A stretch of 47,498 nt of DNA. Origin: Planctomycetaceae bacterium (GTDB lineage Bacteria; Planctomycetota; Planctomycetia; Pirellulales; Pirellulaceae). Numbering within the stretch: position 1 is the first letter of the stretch; each line of letters begins with the position of its first letter. This document shows, piece by piece, positions 17,282 to 25,310 of the stretch. The position numbers and the translations under genes are program-made. The stretch lies in NCBI GenBank assembly GCA_002724245.1, contig PBOG01000264.1, positions 1-47,498 of the forward strand, given 5' to 3'. The notes beneath the pieces are model-generated. The model saw only the letters and a list, made by a program, of their open reading frames with translations, did not search any database and had not been told where the DNA came from.

Positions 17282-18604
17282 ATGATCGGGCGGTTTGTTT
17301 GTATTGCAGTGTTCCTGTTTGGCTCCTCGATGCCTGTGGTGACGTTCGCGTCTCCAGAGATTCCTGGCGCGCCCCAGACGGCTCCAATCGCTCTCGTGGG
17401 TGGGACGGTGTACCCGGTTTCGGGGCCGACGATCGAAGGCGGTGTTGTTCTATTCCGTCGCGGACGTATTTCGTATGTGGGCCGTAAGCGGTCTTTTCCA
17501 GCAGGCACCAAAGTTATCGATGTGTCCGGGAAGCATGTTTTTCCGGGCTTATGTGATGCCTATACAAATTTGGGACTGGTTGAAGTCAACCGGGTCCGCG
17601 CGAGTGTCGATCATGCTGAAACGGGACAACTCAATCCGAACGTTCGTGCACAAGTCGCCGTCAACCCCGACAGTGAGTTGATTCCTGTGACGCGAAGTAA
17701 TGGTGTGTTATTGGCGGCCACCGTTCCCACAGGAGGTCTGATGGCAGGCAAGTCCGCTGTTCTGCAACTGGACGGATGGACTTATGAAGATCTCACGGTG
17801 AAAGCTGAGGCAGGGTTACACATCAATTGGCCCAGCATTTCTCCGCACGACGAATGGTGGGTCGAAGGAACGACGGCAAGCCGATTACGGCAAAGTACGC
17901 AGGCGTTAAAGGCATTGCAGCAGGCGTTCGACGATGCCCGAGCGTATCACCGGAGCCGTTTGGCGGATGCCAGTCAGCCGACGGATGTCCGCTGGGAGGC
18001 GATGCGTCCGGTCATCGAGGGAGAGTTGCCGGTCATTGTTTCGGCAAATGAACTTCAGCAAATTCAGGATGCGGTCGCGTTTGCAGTTCGTAATAAAGTC
18101 CGCTTGATTATCTATGGAGGTTATGACGCGGTCCACTGTGCAGCCGCGCTTGTTGAGCATGAGGTCGCCGTAATCGTTGGCAATGTGTACCGGTTGCCGC
18201 GCCGTCGCGATGATGATTACGACGCAGCCTTTACGCTTCCAGACCGATTGCGGCGGGCAGGGGTCAAGTTCTGCATTTCAGGTTCTGGCCGATTTGGGGC
18301 GGCCAATGTGCGAAATCTTCCTTATCACGCGGCCACCGCCGTTGCCTATGGTCTTCCCAAAGAGGCTGCGCTGCGGGCAATTACACTCTCACCGGCAGAG
18401 ATTCTGGGGACTGCTGATCGGGTCGGATCGTTGGCCAAAGGAAAGGATGCTACGCTGTTTGTGGCCAATGGTAACCCGTTATTGACCGCTACCAGGGTTG
18501 AGTCCGCCTATATCCAGGGGCGTCGCGTAGTACTTTCCGATCGCCACAAGAGACTCTGGCGAAAATATCGCGAGAAGTACCGTCGCATCGGCCAGCCCGA
18601 ATAG
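17282..18604 (+). CDS. Amidohydrolase-fold protein lacking metal ligands
   Basis: 440 residues from ATG 17282. A GGAG at 17269-17272 sits 9 bp upstream, and the resulting N-terminus (MIGRFVCIAVFLFGSSMPVVTFA) is a good signal peptide. The flanking beta-sandwich segments are classic for the amidohydrolase superfamily (GGTVYPVSGPTIEGGVVLFR, VIDVSGKHVFPGLCDAYTNL, VGSLAKGKDATLFVANGNPL). The HxH motif is replaced by DAYTN, the beta-5 histidine region reads IVSANELQ, and the beta-8 aspartate region reads CISGSGRFG. It is therefore probably not a metal-dependent hydrolase. The central GGLMAGKSAVLQLDGW segment resembles lines seen in uncharacterised exported amidohydrolase-like proteins of several phyla. 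Adjacent to and co-oriented with the double-barrel gene, it may form a complex with it (inference). Confidence 0.8.
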   Translation: MIGRFVCIAVFLFGSSMPVVTFASPEIPGAPQTAPIALVGGTVYPVSGPTIEGGVVLFRRGRISYVGRKRSFPAGTKVIDVSGKHVFPGLCDAYTNLGLVEVNRVRASVDHAETGQLNPNVRAQVAVNPDSELIPVTRSNGVLLAATVPTGGLMAGKSAVLQLDGWTYEDLTVKAEAGLHINWPSISPHDEWWVEGTTASRLRQSTQALKALQQAFDDARAYHRSRLADASQPTDVRWEAMRPVIEGELPVIVSANELQQIQDAVAFAVRNKVRLIIYGGYDAVHCAAALVEHEVAVIVGNVYRLPRRRDDDYDAAFTLPDRLRRAGVKFCISGSGRFGAANVRNLPYHAATAVAYGLPKEAALRAITLSPAEILGTADRVGSLAKGKDATLFVANGNPLLTATRVESAYIQGRRVVLSDRHKRLWRKYREKYRRIGQPE

Positions 18605-18685
18605 TGCACCCTGAAATGTGCAAGCAGAGCCACCAAGTCCCGGTGTGGGTTAACTTACGGTGCAAGGTGCGGAATTCGGGTCGCG

Positions 18686-19099
18686 TTAACGTTTCGAGAA
18701 CTGGGTTCCACGACGAGCACCACGCAAACCTGGTTTCTTGCGTTCTTTCATGCGCGAATCACGCGTCAGGAAGCCACCGTCCCGCAGGGCCGGAAAGCTC
18801 TCTTCGTCGTAGCTGAGCAAGGCTCGGGCAATGCCCATGCGGCAAGCGCCGGACTGACCTGTGCCACCACCACCGTTGACCTTGATCAGAATGTCGACAT
18901 CGTCGCGATGGCCGACGGAATTCAAGACCTCAGTAATCGACTTGCGCTGGTCTTCCACGGTGAAATATTCTTCGAGCGAGCGTTTATTGACGGTGATCTG
19001 GCCAGTGCCCGTTCGAATGCGAACCCGTGCGACGGAAGACTTGCGTCGACCAGTACCTAATGCGTCACCATTAATTTTGTCTTTTTTTCCCGCGACCAT
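18686..19099 (-). CDS. rpsI: 30S ribosomal protein S9
   Basis: 137 residues. The conserved blocks GTGRRKSSVARVRI, ITVNKRSLEEYF, VNGGGGTGQSGACRMGIARAL and the C-terminal RMKERKKPGLRGARRGTQFSKR identify S9; its C-terminal tail reaches the P-site tRNA. A short extra N-terminus (MVAGKKDKINGDAL) precedes the core. It follows rplM after 18 bp in the usual rplM-rpsI order, so they are co-transcribed. It converges on the degenerate amidohydrolase gene 81 bp away. Confidence 0.97.
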   Translation of the reverse strand: MVAGKKDKINGDALGTGRRKSSVARVRIRTGTGQITVNKRSLEEYFTVEDQRKSITEVLNSVGHRDDVDILIKVNGGGGTGQSGACRMGIARALLSYDEESFPALRDGGFLTRDSRMKERKKPGLRGARRGTQFSKR

Positions 19100-19117
19100 C
19101 AGTTCGCCTGCTTTCGC

Positions 19118-19561
19118 TTATTTGTCCGTGAGTTCTTTGGGCTCAGGGGTTTGTGCCAGATGCGGGTGTTCGGGGCCCGCATAAATCTTCAGCTTTGCCA
19201 ACATCTGGGTGCCGAGTTTATTCTTGGGCAGCATGCGTCGCACCGCCTCCCGAAGAATCTGTTCGGGTTTGCGGTCGCGTCTGCGTTCAGCGGTTTCGGA
19301 CCGTTGCCCCGGATAACCTGTGTACCAGGTGTAGGTCTTTTGTTGCCATTTATTCCCAGAAAACGTGACTTTTTCGGCGTTCGTGATGACCACGAAGTCG
19401 CCCGTGTCAACGTGTGGCGTATAAGTGGGCCGGTGTTTGCCCATCAAGATGACGGCGATCTGTGAAGCCAGGCGGCCCACTACCTTGTCCGTCGCGTCCA
19501 CGAGCCACCATTGGCGCTCGAAGTTTTCCGACTTGGCCATGTACGTTTTGTTCGTTGCCAC
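19118..19561 (-). CDS. rplM: 50S ribosomal protein L13
   Basis: 147 residues if GTG 19561 is the start. That codon has GGAG 7 bp upstream and yields [20 protein letters not shown], with the KTYMAK lead found in many L13 proteins. ATG 19540 (MAKSENFE...) is the alternative, but has no nearby Shine-Dalgarno sequence. Core motifs: [65 protein letters not shown] and [15 protein letters not shown]13 is an early 23S rRNA-binding assembly protein of the large subunit. First gene of the rplM-rpsI operon. Confidence 0.96.
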   Translation of the reverse strand: MATNKTYMAKSENFERQWWLVDATDKVVGRLASQIAVILMGKHRPTYTPHVDTGDFVVITNAEKVTFSGNKWQQKTYTWYTGYPGQRSETAERRRDRKPEQILREAVRRMLPKNKLGTQMLAKLKIYAGPEHPHLAQTPEPKELTDK

Positions 19562-19609
19562 CAGTGTGCTCCAACCACGTCCGCCCGATACCAATTTTGA
19601 GAATTCAGT

Positions 19610-19638
19610 ATCCTACCGGCTTTGCAGTGGACCGACAA
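19610..19638 (-). promoter_or_regulatory. Putative rplM-rpsI promoter
   Basis: Read on the minus strand, TTGTCG (19638-19633) and TAGGAT (19615-19610) are separated by exactly 17 bp. They lie about 50 bp upstream of the rplM start and inside the gap after the glycosyltransferase gene. Both hexamers match four of six sigma-70 consensus positions. Motif-based only. Confidence 0.4.
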
Positions 19639-19684
19639 GGGTTTGCAGGCCTTCCCAGACAGGAAAGCGGCAGTTTACAGTGCC

Positions 19685-20689
19685 TCAGGCAGCGCGGCGG
19701 CCAGGGATTACTGTGGGCGACAAAGGCTGACTTGCGGGCACCGCTTCTGGCGTAAGATTTGTCAGGTCACGAATCGCGTAGTGTTGCTTTCCCTGCCTGC
19801 CGAAGTAGATTCTCGCGGCGACTTCCCCGAGCAGGCCCAGGCTCACGAATTGGACTGCCACGAGAACCAGTAGAGCGGTGAGCAGCAACAGGGGGTTGCC
19901 TGTCATGTCGACGTTGGCCAGCCATTTCATGAGCAGTGTGCTGATGCCGGTGACGCCCGAAAATACGGCACAGCAGAGTCCAATCCCGCCGAACAGCTTC
20001 ATCGGACTGGCGCTATAATCCAGCAGGTATTTGACCGTAGCCAGATCCAGAATCACGCGTGCGGTGCGAGAAATACCGTATTTTGTGGTGCCAAACCGCC
20101 GTGCGCGGTGATGGGTGACCATTTCGGTACAACGGGCTCCCAGGCGGTGGGCGAGGATCGGAATAAAGCGGTGCATTTCGCCATAGAGTTCGAGTTCCTG
20201 GGCGATCTCGCGGCGAATCACTTTTAAGGTGCAGCCGAGATCGTGTACGGGAAAACGTGTTACCCGGGAAATTAGCCAGTTGGCGATGCGGGATGGAAGT
20301 TTGCGACTTAGCCAGGCGTCCTGGCGGTCTTTGCGCCAACCATGCACCAGATCGTAGCCCGAGTCCAATTTTTCCAGCATCTTGGGGATATCACCCGGGT
20401 CGTTTTGCAGGTCACCGTCGATGGTGACAATGAATTCTCCCCGGGCCAGCTGAATCCCCGCTTCCAAGGCGGCCGTTTGGCCAAAATTTCGACGAAAACG
20501 GATAATCTTGACATCCGGGTCGCGGCTGGCGAGGTCCGCAAGGCAGCGGTAGCTCCCATCGTAGGAGCCGTCGTCTACAAACAGCATTTCACTTGGCTGG
20601 CCGATCGAGCGGAGCGTTTGGGTCAACTCGGCGTAAAGCGGCTCAATGTTCTCTTCTTCGTTGTGGATCGGAATGACAACAGAGAGCAT
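19685..20689 (-). CDS. GT2 glycosyltransferase, GtrB/ArnC/DPM type
   Basis: 334 residues. The N-terminal GT-A domain begins [19 protein letters not shown] and has VDDGSYDGS (nucleotide-sugar binding) and the [10 protein letters not shown] metal motif. [18 protein letters not shown] and [17 protein letters not shown] are typical of polyprenyl-phosphate glycosyltransferases. Two C-terminal membrane helices follow (around [20 protein letters not shown] and [20 protein letters not shown]). The likely reaction is transfer of a sugar from a nucleotide donor to a polyprenyl phosphate at the cytoplasmic membrane face; the sugar cannot be told. It lies upstream of rplM on the same strand with 123 bp between, and is divergent from ffh. 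Confidence 0.88.
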   Translation of the reverse strand: MLSVVIPIHNEEENIEPLYAELTQTLRSIGQPSEMLFVDDGSYDGSYRCLADLASRDPDVKIIRFRRNFGQTAALEAGIQLARGEFIVTIDGDLQNDPGDIPKMLEKLDSGYDLVHGWRKDRQDAWLSRKLPSRIANWLISRVTRFPVHDLGCTLKVIRREIAQELELYGEMHRFIPILAHRLGARCTEMVTHHRARRFGTTKYGISRTARVILDLATVKYLLDYSASPMKLFGGIGLCCAVFSGVTGISTLLMKWLANVDMTGNPLLLLTALLVLVAVQFVSLGLLGEVAARIYFGRQGKQHYAIRDLTNLTPEAVPASQPLSPTVIPGRRAA

Positions 20690-20811
20690 CTTGCCAGGTC
20701 CTTCGTAGGGGACGAGTCTCGGATCAGGTCCGTTTCAGGGTGGGCAGAGTAGGTGAAGCAAGGCCTGCACGGCAACGCCACTTTCCCGTTCTAATAGGCT
20801 GGCGGGCCGGA

Positions 20812-20841
20812 TTTACAAGAATCGCTGGGATTCGCTAAACT
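20812..20841 (+). promoter_or_regulatory. Putative ffh promoter
   Basis: TTTACA at 20812-20817 and TAAACT at 20836-20841 are separated by 18 bp, about 130 bp upstream of ffh in the 280-bp divergent gap. The -10-like element sits in GCTAAACT, a sequence also found in the intergenic region at 3518-3525. Motif-based only. The rest of the gap holds no gene I can support. Confidence 0.33.
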
Positions 20842-20969
20842 ACCACTCGTTTGCGGGGGTCTGCGATCCCTCAATTGCCTTCCAAGTGTGTGCTGCGTCC
20901 TGGCGTCCGTTGTGGTCCAGGCAGGTAGCCACGTTCTCCCACCAGCTGGCCTTCTTCGGCGGCCCTGCC

Positions 20970-22457
20970 ATGTTTGAATCCTTGAATGATGGTTTGACCG
21001 CGGCGTTCAAGACGCTGCGCGGCAAAGGCAAGTTGACCGAAGCGAATATGCGTGACGGGCTAGCGCTCGTAGAACGCTCCCTGCTGGAAGCCGATGTCAG
21101 CTACCAGGTGGTGCAGGATTTTATGGCCGCCGTCGGTGAAAAGGCGATGGGGCAAAAGGTGATGCTGGCGTTGGACCCCAGCGAACACCTGGTCGGTATC
21201 GTCCGTGACGAGCTGGTCGAGATTCTCGGTCCGGTGGATCCGTCGTTCGATCTTCGGGGAGATGTCACCACGTTGATGCTGTGTGGCTTGCAAGGGTCTG
21301 GCAAGACGACGAGCTGTGGAAAACTGGCACGCCTGTTGTTGAATAGTAAGGCGCGGCCGATGCTTGTGGCGGCGGACTTGCAGCGCCCCGCAGCCATTGA
21401 TCAATTGCATGTTCTTGGTGAACAACTCGGGATTCCGGTTTATTCAGACCGAGAGACGAAGGATCCGGTCAAAGTCTGTCAGGATGCTGTCCGTCGCGCC
21501 CGAGATGAAGGCGCCGATGTGGTGATCCTGGATACCGCAGGTCGCTTGGCCATCGATCAGGAGTTAATGGACGAACTCAGCCGCATCGACAAACGGGTCG
21601 GTCCGGATCAGTGCTTCCTGGTGGTGGATGGTATGACGGGGCAGGATGCCGTGAACAGTGCCCAGGCATTTAACGAAGCCCTGGAGCTGGATGGCGTGAT
21701 CATGACCAAGTTGGATGGCGACGCACGTGGCGGCGCCCTGCTCTCGGTCAAGCATGTTACCGGCGTCCCCATCAAGTTCATCGGGACGGGTGAACAGCTC
21801 GAGGCACTTGAGCCATTTCGCCCAGAGGGGATGGCAGAACGCATCCTCGGTCTGGGTGACATTCTCGGCCTGGTTCATACGGCACAGCAGATTGTCGACG
21901 AAAAAGAGCAGCAAGAACTTCAACAGCGGATGGAAGAAGGGAGTTTTTCGCTGGAGGATTTCAAGGGAGTTTTGACGAAGTTTTCTCAGCCCGGTTTGAT
22001 GAAGAAAATGGTCGGTCTGATGCCCGGTATGGGCGGGCTGACGGATATGATGGATCAGGCGGATGCGGATGGAGACGTGAAACGTCTCGTCGGCATCGTT
22101 GATTCCATGACACCTGACGAACGGCGTCGGCCGAAACTCATCGATGCCAGTCGTCGCAGCCGAATCGCCCGAGGCGCCGGTGTCGAAATGGGGCAGGTGA
22201 CTGATCTGATCAAGCAATTTAATACGATGGCACCGATCATGCAGAGCATGGCCGGGAAAGGTCCGCTGGCGCGGATGCAAGCCGTCAAGGAGCTACAGCA
22301 TAGTGGAATGCTCGATCCGGGCGCGCAGGCCCCTCGAGTCAAAAAGGGAACTGGAAAGCGAATGTCACCCCGTCAACGTGCTCAGGCCAAAAAACAACGG
22401 GATAAGGCGCTCCGCAGGCAGCGGCGGAGTTTACGTGGCCGGAATGCTGGTGGTTAG
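20970..22457 (+). CDS. ffh: Signal recognition particle GTPase
   Basis: 495 residues from ATG 20970 (MFESLNDGLTAAFKTLRGKG); the open frame extends further upstream, but the family start is here. NG domain: P-loop GLQGSGKTT (106-114), DLQRPAA (137-143), DTAGRL (188-193) and TKLDGDARGGA (246-256). The M domain (about 310-450) is methionine-rich (LMPGMGGLTDMMDQ) with the RNA-binding RRSRIARGAG motif. A strongly basic tail (about 455-495) makes it somewhat longer than the usual 450 or so residues. Ffh binds 4.5S/SRP RNA and signal sequences for co-translational membrane targeting. No SRP RNA gene is evident beside it. It leads the ffh-rpsP-trmD-rplS block. Confidence 0.96.
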   Translation: MFESLNDGLTAAFKTLRGKGKLTEANMRDGLALVERSLLEADVSYQVVQDFMAAVGEKAMGQKVMLALDPSEHLVGIVRDELVEILGPVDPSFDLRGDVTTLMLCGLQGSGKTTSCGKLARLLLNSKARPMLVAADLQRPAAIDQLHVLGEQLGIPVYSDRETKDPVKVCQDAVRRARDEGADVVILDTAGRLAIDQELMDELSRIDKRVGPDQCFLVVDGMTGQDAVNSAQAFNEALELDGVIMTKLDGDARGGALLSVKHVTGVPIKFIGTGEQLEALEPFRPEGMAERILGLGDILGLVHTAQQIVDEKEQQELQQRMEEGSFSLEDFKGVLTKFSQPGLMKKMVGLMPGMGGLTDMMDQADADGDVKRLVGIVDSMTPDERRRPKLIDASRRSRIARGAGVEMGQVTDLIKQFNTMAPIMQSMAGKGPLARMQAVKELQHSGMLDPGAQAPRVKKGTGKRMSPRQRAQAKKQRDKALRRQRRSLRGRNAGG

Positions 22458-22476
22458 ACGGAATTTCTCGAGAGGG

Positions 22477-22492
22477 GGGCGTTTTTTCGCCC
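22477..22492 (+). terminator. Hairpin with T6 loop after ffh
   Basis: GGGCG (22477-22481), loop TTTTTT, CGCCC (22488-22492), 20 bp after the ffh stop and followed by a short T-stretch. It could attenuate or end the ffh transcript before the rpsP leader. The stem is only 5 bp, so the call is tentative. Confidence 0.35.
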
Positions 22493-22550
22493 TTTGTCGG
22501 CTACACTGGTGGATTACGTTGAGGACAGAAGGCCGCCGTCGAGGGACATT

Positions 22551-22592
22551 CTAGAACCAAGCGGCTAGAACCAAGCGGCTAGAACCAAGCGG
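22551..22592 (+). repeat. Three 14-bp direct repeats in the rpsP leader
   Basis: Three perfect, contiguous copies of CTAGAACCAAGCGG occupy exactly 42 bp, ending 19 bp before the AAGGAG ribosome binding site of rpsP (22611-22616). A partial GCGACTAGCGG follows. The region is non-coding, and 14 is not a multiple of three. It may be a protein-binding array, an RNA leader element or a recent slippage product. Confidence 0.95.
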
Positions 22593-22623
22593 GCGACTAG
22601 CGGAACAATTAAGGAGACCATTT

Positions 22624-23178
22624 GTGGCAGTTCGGATTCGAATGAAACGACTGGGAAGGCGGCACCGGCCGTTTTATCGCATTTGTGCGATGGACTCGCG
22701 CTCTCCCCGTGACGGCAAGGTCATCGAAGAGTTGGGCTATTACGACCCCATGGTAAGCGAGACAGATGCTCGCGCGATTTTGCAGAACGAGCGGATCGAC
22801 TATTGGATCTCGCAAGGTGCGTTGCCGACGGAGAAGGTCAAGGTTTTGATCGACAAATACGGCACGAATGGCAGATGTGTGGAGCAGCAGAAAGAAGCGA
22901 TTGAGAGACTGGCGAGTCAGAAGCCCGTAGCGCCACCGCCGCAAAAGGTACCGCTTCCTGAGAAGGAAGAAGCCGCTGCGCCGGAGGCGCAGGAAGCTGC
23001 AGATCAGGCTGACACAGAAACTCCCGCTGCTGCCCCTGAATCGACGGCCAGTGAGGAAGCCACCGAATCGGCAGCCAGTGAGGCCTCTGCTGAAACAGAA
23101 GCGCTCGACGACGTGTTGGATGAACCCGCCGCCGGTGAGACTGCTACGGAGAGCGAAGAAAACAAAGAGAGTGAATAG
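22624..23178 (+). CDS. rpsP: 30S ribosomal protein S16 with acidic C-terminal extension
   Basis: 184 residues. The start is GTG 22624, with AAGGAG 7 bp upstream. The first 82 residues are ordinary S16 (AVRIRMKRLGRRHRPFYRI, GYYDPM, ERIDYWISQGALPTEKV). Most S16 proteins end near there. This one continues with a helical linker (83-100), a Pro-rich hinge (101-112) and about 70 residues composed mainly of Glu, Ala, Ser and Thr. The extension is acidic and low in complexity, unlike the basic core. S16 binds 16S rRNA and is needed for 30S assembly. trmD starts 4 bp after the stop, with no rimM between. C-terminal extensions of S16 occur in some other phyla. Confidence 0.95.
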   Translation: MAVRIRMKRLGRRHRPFYRICAMDSRSPRDGKVIEELGYYDPMVSETDARAILQNERIDYWISQGALPTEKVKVLIDKYGTNGRCVEQQKEAIERLASQKPVAPPPQKVPLPEKEEAAAPEAQEAADQADTETPAAAPESTASEEATESAASEASAETEALDDVLDEPAAGETATESEENKESE

Positions 23179-23182
23179 CCCG

Positions 23183-23887
23183 ATGCGGCTCGATCTTTTT
23201 ACCCTGTTTCCAGAAATTCTGTCTGGCTACTTGGGCCAGAGTATTCTGGCGAAAGCTATCGAGCGCAAAATCGTGGAGGTCCAGCTGCATGATTTTCGGC
23301 TTTGGACAAAGGACAAGCATAGGACAGTAGATGATCGCCCCTTTGGGGGTGGTCCGGGGATGGTGATCAAGGTTGAGCCGGTTGTAGAGTGCGTTGAGGC
23401 TGTGCGTGCGGGTCTGCCGTCATCCGGACGACTCATACTGCTGACACCGCAAGGTAGGAGGTTGACGCAACCGATCGTAGAAGAATTGGCGAGCGAATCT
23501 TCTTTGCAGTTGCTGTGTGGTCGCTATGAAGGGTTTGACCAGCGCGTAACGGAGATTCTCCAGCCGGATGAGATTTCGATAGGCGACTATATTCTCGGTG
23601 GTGGTGAAGTTGCTGCCATGGTATTGATAGATGCTGTGGCACGCCTGGTACCAGGCGTGCTGGGTGATGAGCGAAGCTCTGTTGAGGATTCTTTTTCGCA
23701 AGGAAACAGATTACTTGAATTTGCCCAGTACACACGTCCTCGGGAATATCGTGGCCACACGGTGCCTGAAGTGTTATTGAATGGGAATCACGACGCGATT
23801 TTGAAATGGCGCCAAGAACAAACGCTACAGCGGACTCGTGAAAGGCGTGCCGATTTGCTTGATCCTGGTGATGACCGACCGATCTAG
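23183..23887 (+). CDS. trmD: tRNA (guanine-37-N1)-methyltransferase
   Basis: 234 residues from ATG 23183 (MRLDLFTLFPEIL), 4 bp after rpsP. The SPOUT trefoil-knot motifs are LLCGRYEGFDQRV (111-123) and DEISIGDYILGGGEVAAMV (129-147). The catalytic-type aspartate is D169 in SSVEDSF, and the C-terminal domain contains YTRPREYRGHTVPEVLLNGNH. TrmD uses S-adenosylmethionine to methylate G37 next to the anticodon and prevents frameshifting. The neighbourhood rpsP-trmD-rplS is the conserved bacterial order, minus rimM. Confidence 0.97.
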   Translation: MRLDLFTLFPEILSGYLGQSILAKAIERKIVEVQLHDFRLWTKDKHRTVDDRPFGGGPGMVIKVEPVVECVEAVRAGLPSSGRLILLTPQGRRLTQPIVEELASESSLQLLCGRYEGFDQRVTEILQPDEISIGDYILGGGEVAAMVLIDAVARLVPGVLGDERSSVEDSFSQGNRLLEFAQYTRPREYRGHTVPEVLLNGNHDAILKWRQEQTLQRTRERRADLLDPGDDRPI

Positions 23888-23959
23888 CCAGTCCGGTAGT
23901 TGCAGCGAAAAATATTACTTTTGCACGGGCAGTGAGCCTGTCAGAAAGAGGCAGAGACG

Positions 23960-24313
23960 ATGAGCCAGCAATTGATGAATCTGGTCGAAAGTAGCTACCG
24001 GAAGTCGGAAGTGCCTTTCTTTGAAGTTGGCGATACGGTTGACGTACACACGCGAATTCTGGAAGGCGAGAAAGAGCGGATTCAGATTTTTTCAGGTACC
24101 GTGATTGCCCGCAGTGGTAGCGGGACGCGCGAGATGTTCACCGTCCGGCGCATCGTCGCTGGGGAGGGCGTGGAACGCAAGTTTCCCCTGCACTCACCAC
24201 GGATCGAGAATGTGGATGTGAAACGTTCCAGTGTCGTGCGACGCGCCAAGCTCTACTTTTTGCGTGATCGGATCGGTAAAGCTGTCCGCTTGAAAGAACG
24301 TCGGCGCGTCTAA
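23960..24313 (+). CDS. rplS: 50S ribosomal protein L19
   Basis: 117 residues, normal length. Motifs FEVGDTVDVHTRILEGEKER, FSGTVIARSGSGTREMFTVR, GEGVERKFPLHSPRIENVDV and RRAKLYFLRDRIGKAVRLKE are diagnostic. L19 sits at the subunit interface near the 16S rRNA contacts. It lies 72 bp after trmD, which is consistent with co-transcription. Confidence 0.97.
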   Translation: MSQQLMNLVESSYRKSEVPFFEVGDTVDVHTRILEGEKERIQIFSGTVIARSGSGTREMFTVRRIVAGEGVERKFPLHSPRIENVDVKRSSVVRRAKLYFLRDRIGKAVRLKERRRV

Positions 24314-24413
24314 GTCAGAGGCTCGCTACTGCGTCACTTCCTGACACAGAGTTGTGTTGCTGGCAGGCGGCGCAGCGCGGTGACGAGCAAATTTTGAGCG
24401 AGAGACTGGTCAC

Positions 24414-25247
24414 ATGAAACTCTCCCTCTCTGTGCGGGTTGCGGAAGCACTCAGCAAAACCAGTTTGAATGTGCCGTTTGCCGATATTCTCGCATTGGCA
24501 GTTGCACACGGCTATCAGGGGATCTGTCTGCGCGCCAGTGCAGGTGGCGTGCAGACGCCACGCAGTGAGTTAGTGGCCATGCGGCAGCAAGTTGACGATG
24601 CGGGACTTGTGGTTTCCATGGTGACGGCTGATTTTGACGTGCCGTTGAATAATGCGCGCGGCCCGACGAGTCTCAAAGACATAGGCCCTAGTCTGGACGT
24701 GGCGGAGGCACTCGGCTGTGATTTGATTCGGGTCTGTCTGAAGCAGCAAAGTGATATCGAGCACGCCCAGCGTGCTGCAGATCTCGCGGCGGCACGGAAT
24801 ATTCGGTTGGCCAACCAATGTCACACCACGACCTTGTTTGAGCAGGTCGAACAATCGATTGAAGTGCTGGAGCAGATTGGGAGGGATAATTTCGGGATTA
24901 TCTACGAACCCGCCAACCTGTTGCTTTGTGGGGAAGATTACGACGAGGCCGCGATTCGCCGCCTGGCTCCTTATTTGATGAACGCGTACGTGCAAAACCA
25001 CCGCTTGGACCCTGACGGCCCGGAGTCATTAGAGACCTGGTGCCTGGGCGAGCGTCGGTTTCATCACATTCCTTTGTGGGAGGCCGGTGGTGTTGACTTT
25101 CAGCGTGTCGTCGATGGGTTGCAGGCAAGTGAGTACGATGGGTTCTTTACGGTCCACCAGGCGTACGCCCATTTGATGGGGCCCGCTGAAGCCGCTCAAC
25201 GCAGCGCCGAATACCTGCGGAGCCTGGGTGGCTTTGACACGGCATGA
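24414..25247 (+). CDS. Sugar phosphate isomerase/epimerase-like TIM barrel
   Basis: 277 residues, no signal peptide. It has the xylose-isomerase-like TIM-barrel (AP_endonuc_2, PF01261) pattern: FADILALAVAHGYQGICLRA, LAAARNIRLANQCHTTTLFE, NFGIIYEPANLLLCGEDYDE (metal-type Glu), YVQNHRLDPDGPE (His) and DGFFTVHQAY. This resembles sugar-phosphate or inositol/hydroxypyruvate isomerases and epimerases; substrate unknown. The usual final-strand E/H pattern is only partly conserved. It follows rplS after 100 bp on the same strand but is not part of the conserved ribosomal block. Confidence 0.75.
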   Translation: MKLSLSVRVAEALSKTSLNVPFADILALAVAHGYQGICLRASAGGVQTPRSELVAMRQQVDDAGLVVSMVTADFDVPLNNARGPTSLKDIGPSLDVAEALGCDLIRVCLKQQSDIEHAQRAADLAAARNIRLANQCHTTTLFEQVEQSIEVLEQIGRDNFGIIYEPANLLLCGEDYDEAAIRRLAPYLMNAYVQNHRLDPDGPESLETWCLGERRFHHIPLWEAGGVDFQRVVDGLQASEYDGFFTVHQAYAHLMGPAEAAQRSAEYLRSLGGFDTA

Positions 25248-25285
25248 ACGCAGGTGTTGCCGGTTCTCAAGCCTGCGTTTCAGGC
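25247..25285. terminator. Hairpins in the convergent gap, possible bidirectional terminator
   Basis: AACGCAGG (25247-25254) pairs perfectly with CCTGCGTT (25272-25279), with a 17-nt loop. An alternative hairpin GCCTG/CAGGC lies at 25271-25275 and 25281-25285. They occupy the 63-bp gap where the TIM-barrel gene (plus) and the exporter gene (minus) converge. No strong T-run is present on either strand. Confidence 0.4.
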
Positions 25286-25310
25286 AGAGCCCAGGACGCT
25301 TCAGCAGCTG

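Noticed and set aside
20690-20969. SRP RNA gene next to ffh
   Set aside because: I found no GGAA tetraloop helix with the conserved symmetric and asymmetric loops of 4.5S RNA in the gap.
23051-23182. N-terminal extension of TrmD or hidden rimM in the rpsP tail
   Set aside because: The extra residues are the second frame of the low-complexity S16 tail. TrmD similarity begins exactly at MRLDLFTLFP, and nothing like a PRC-barrel is seen.
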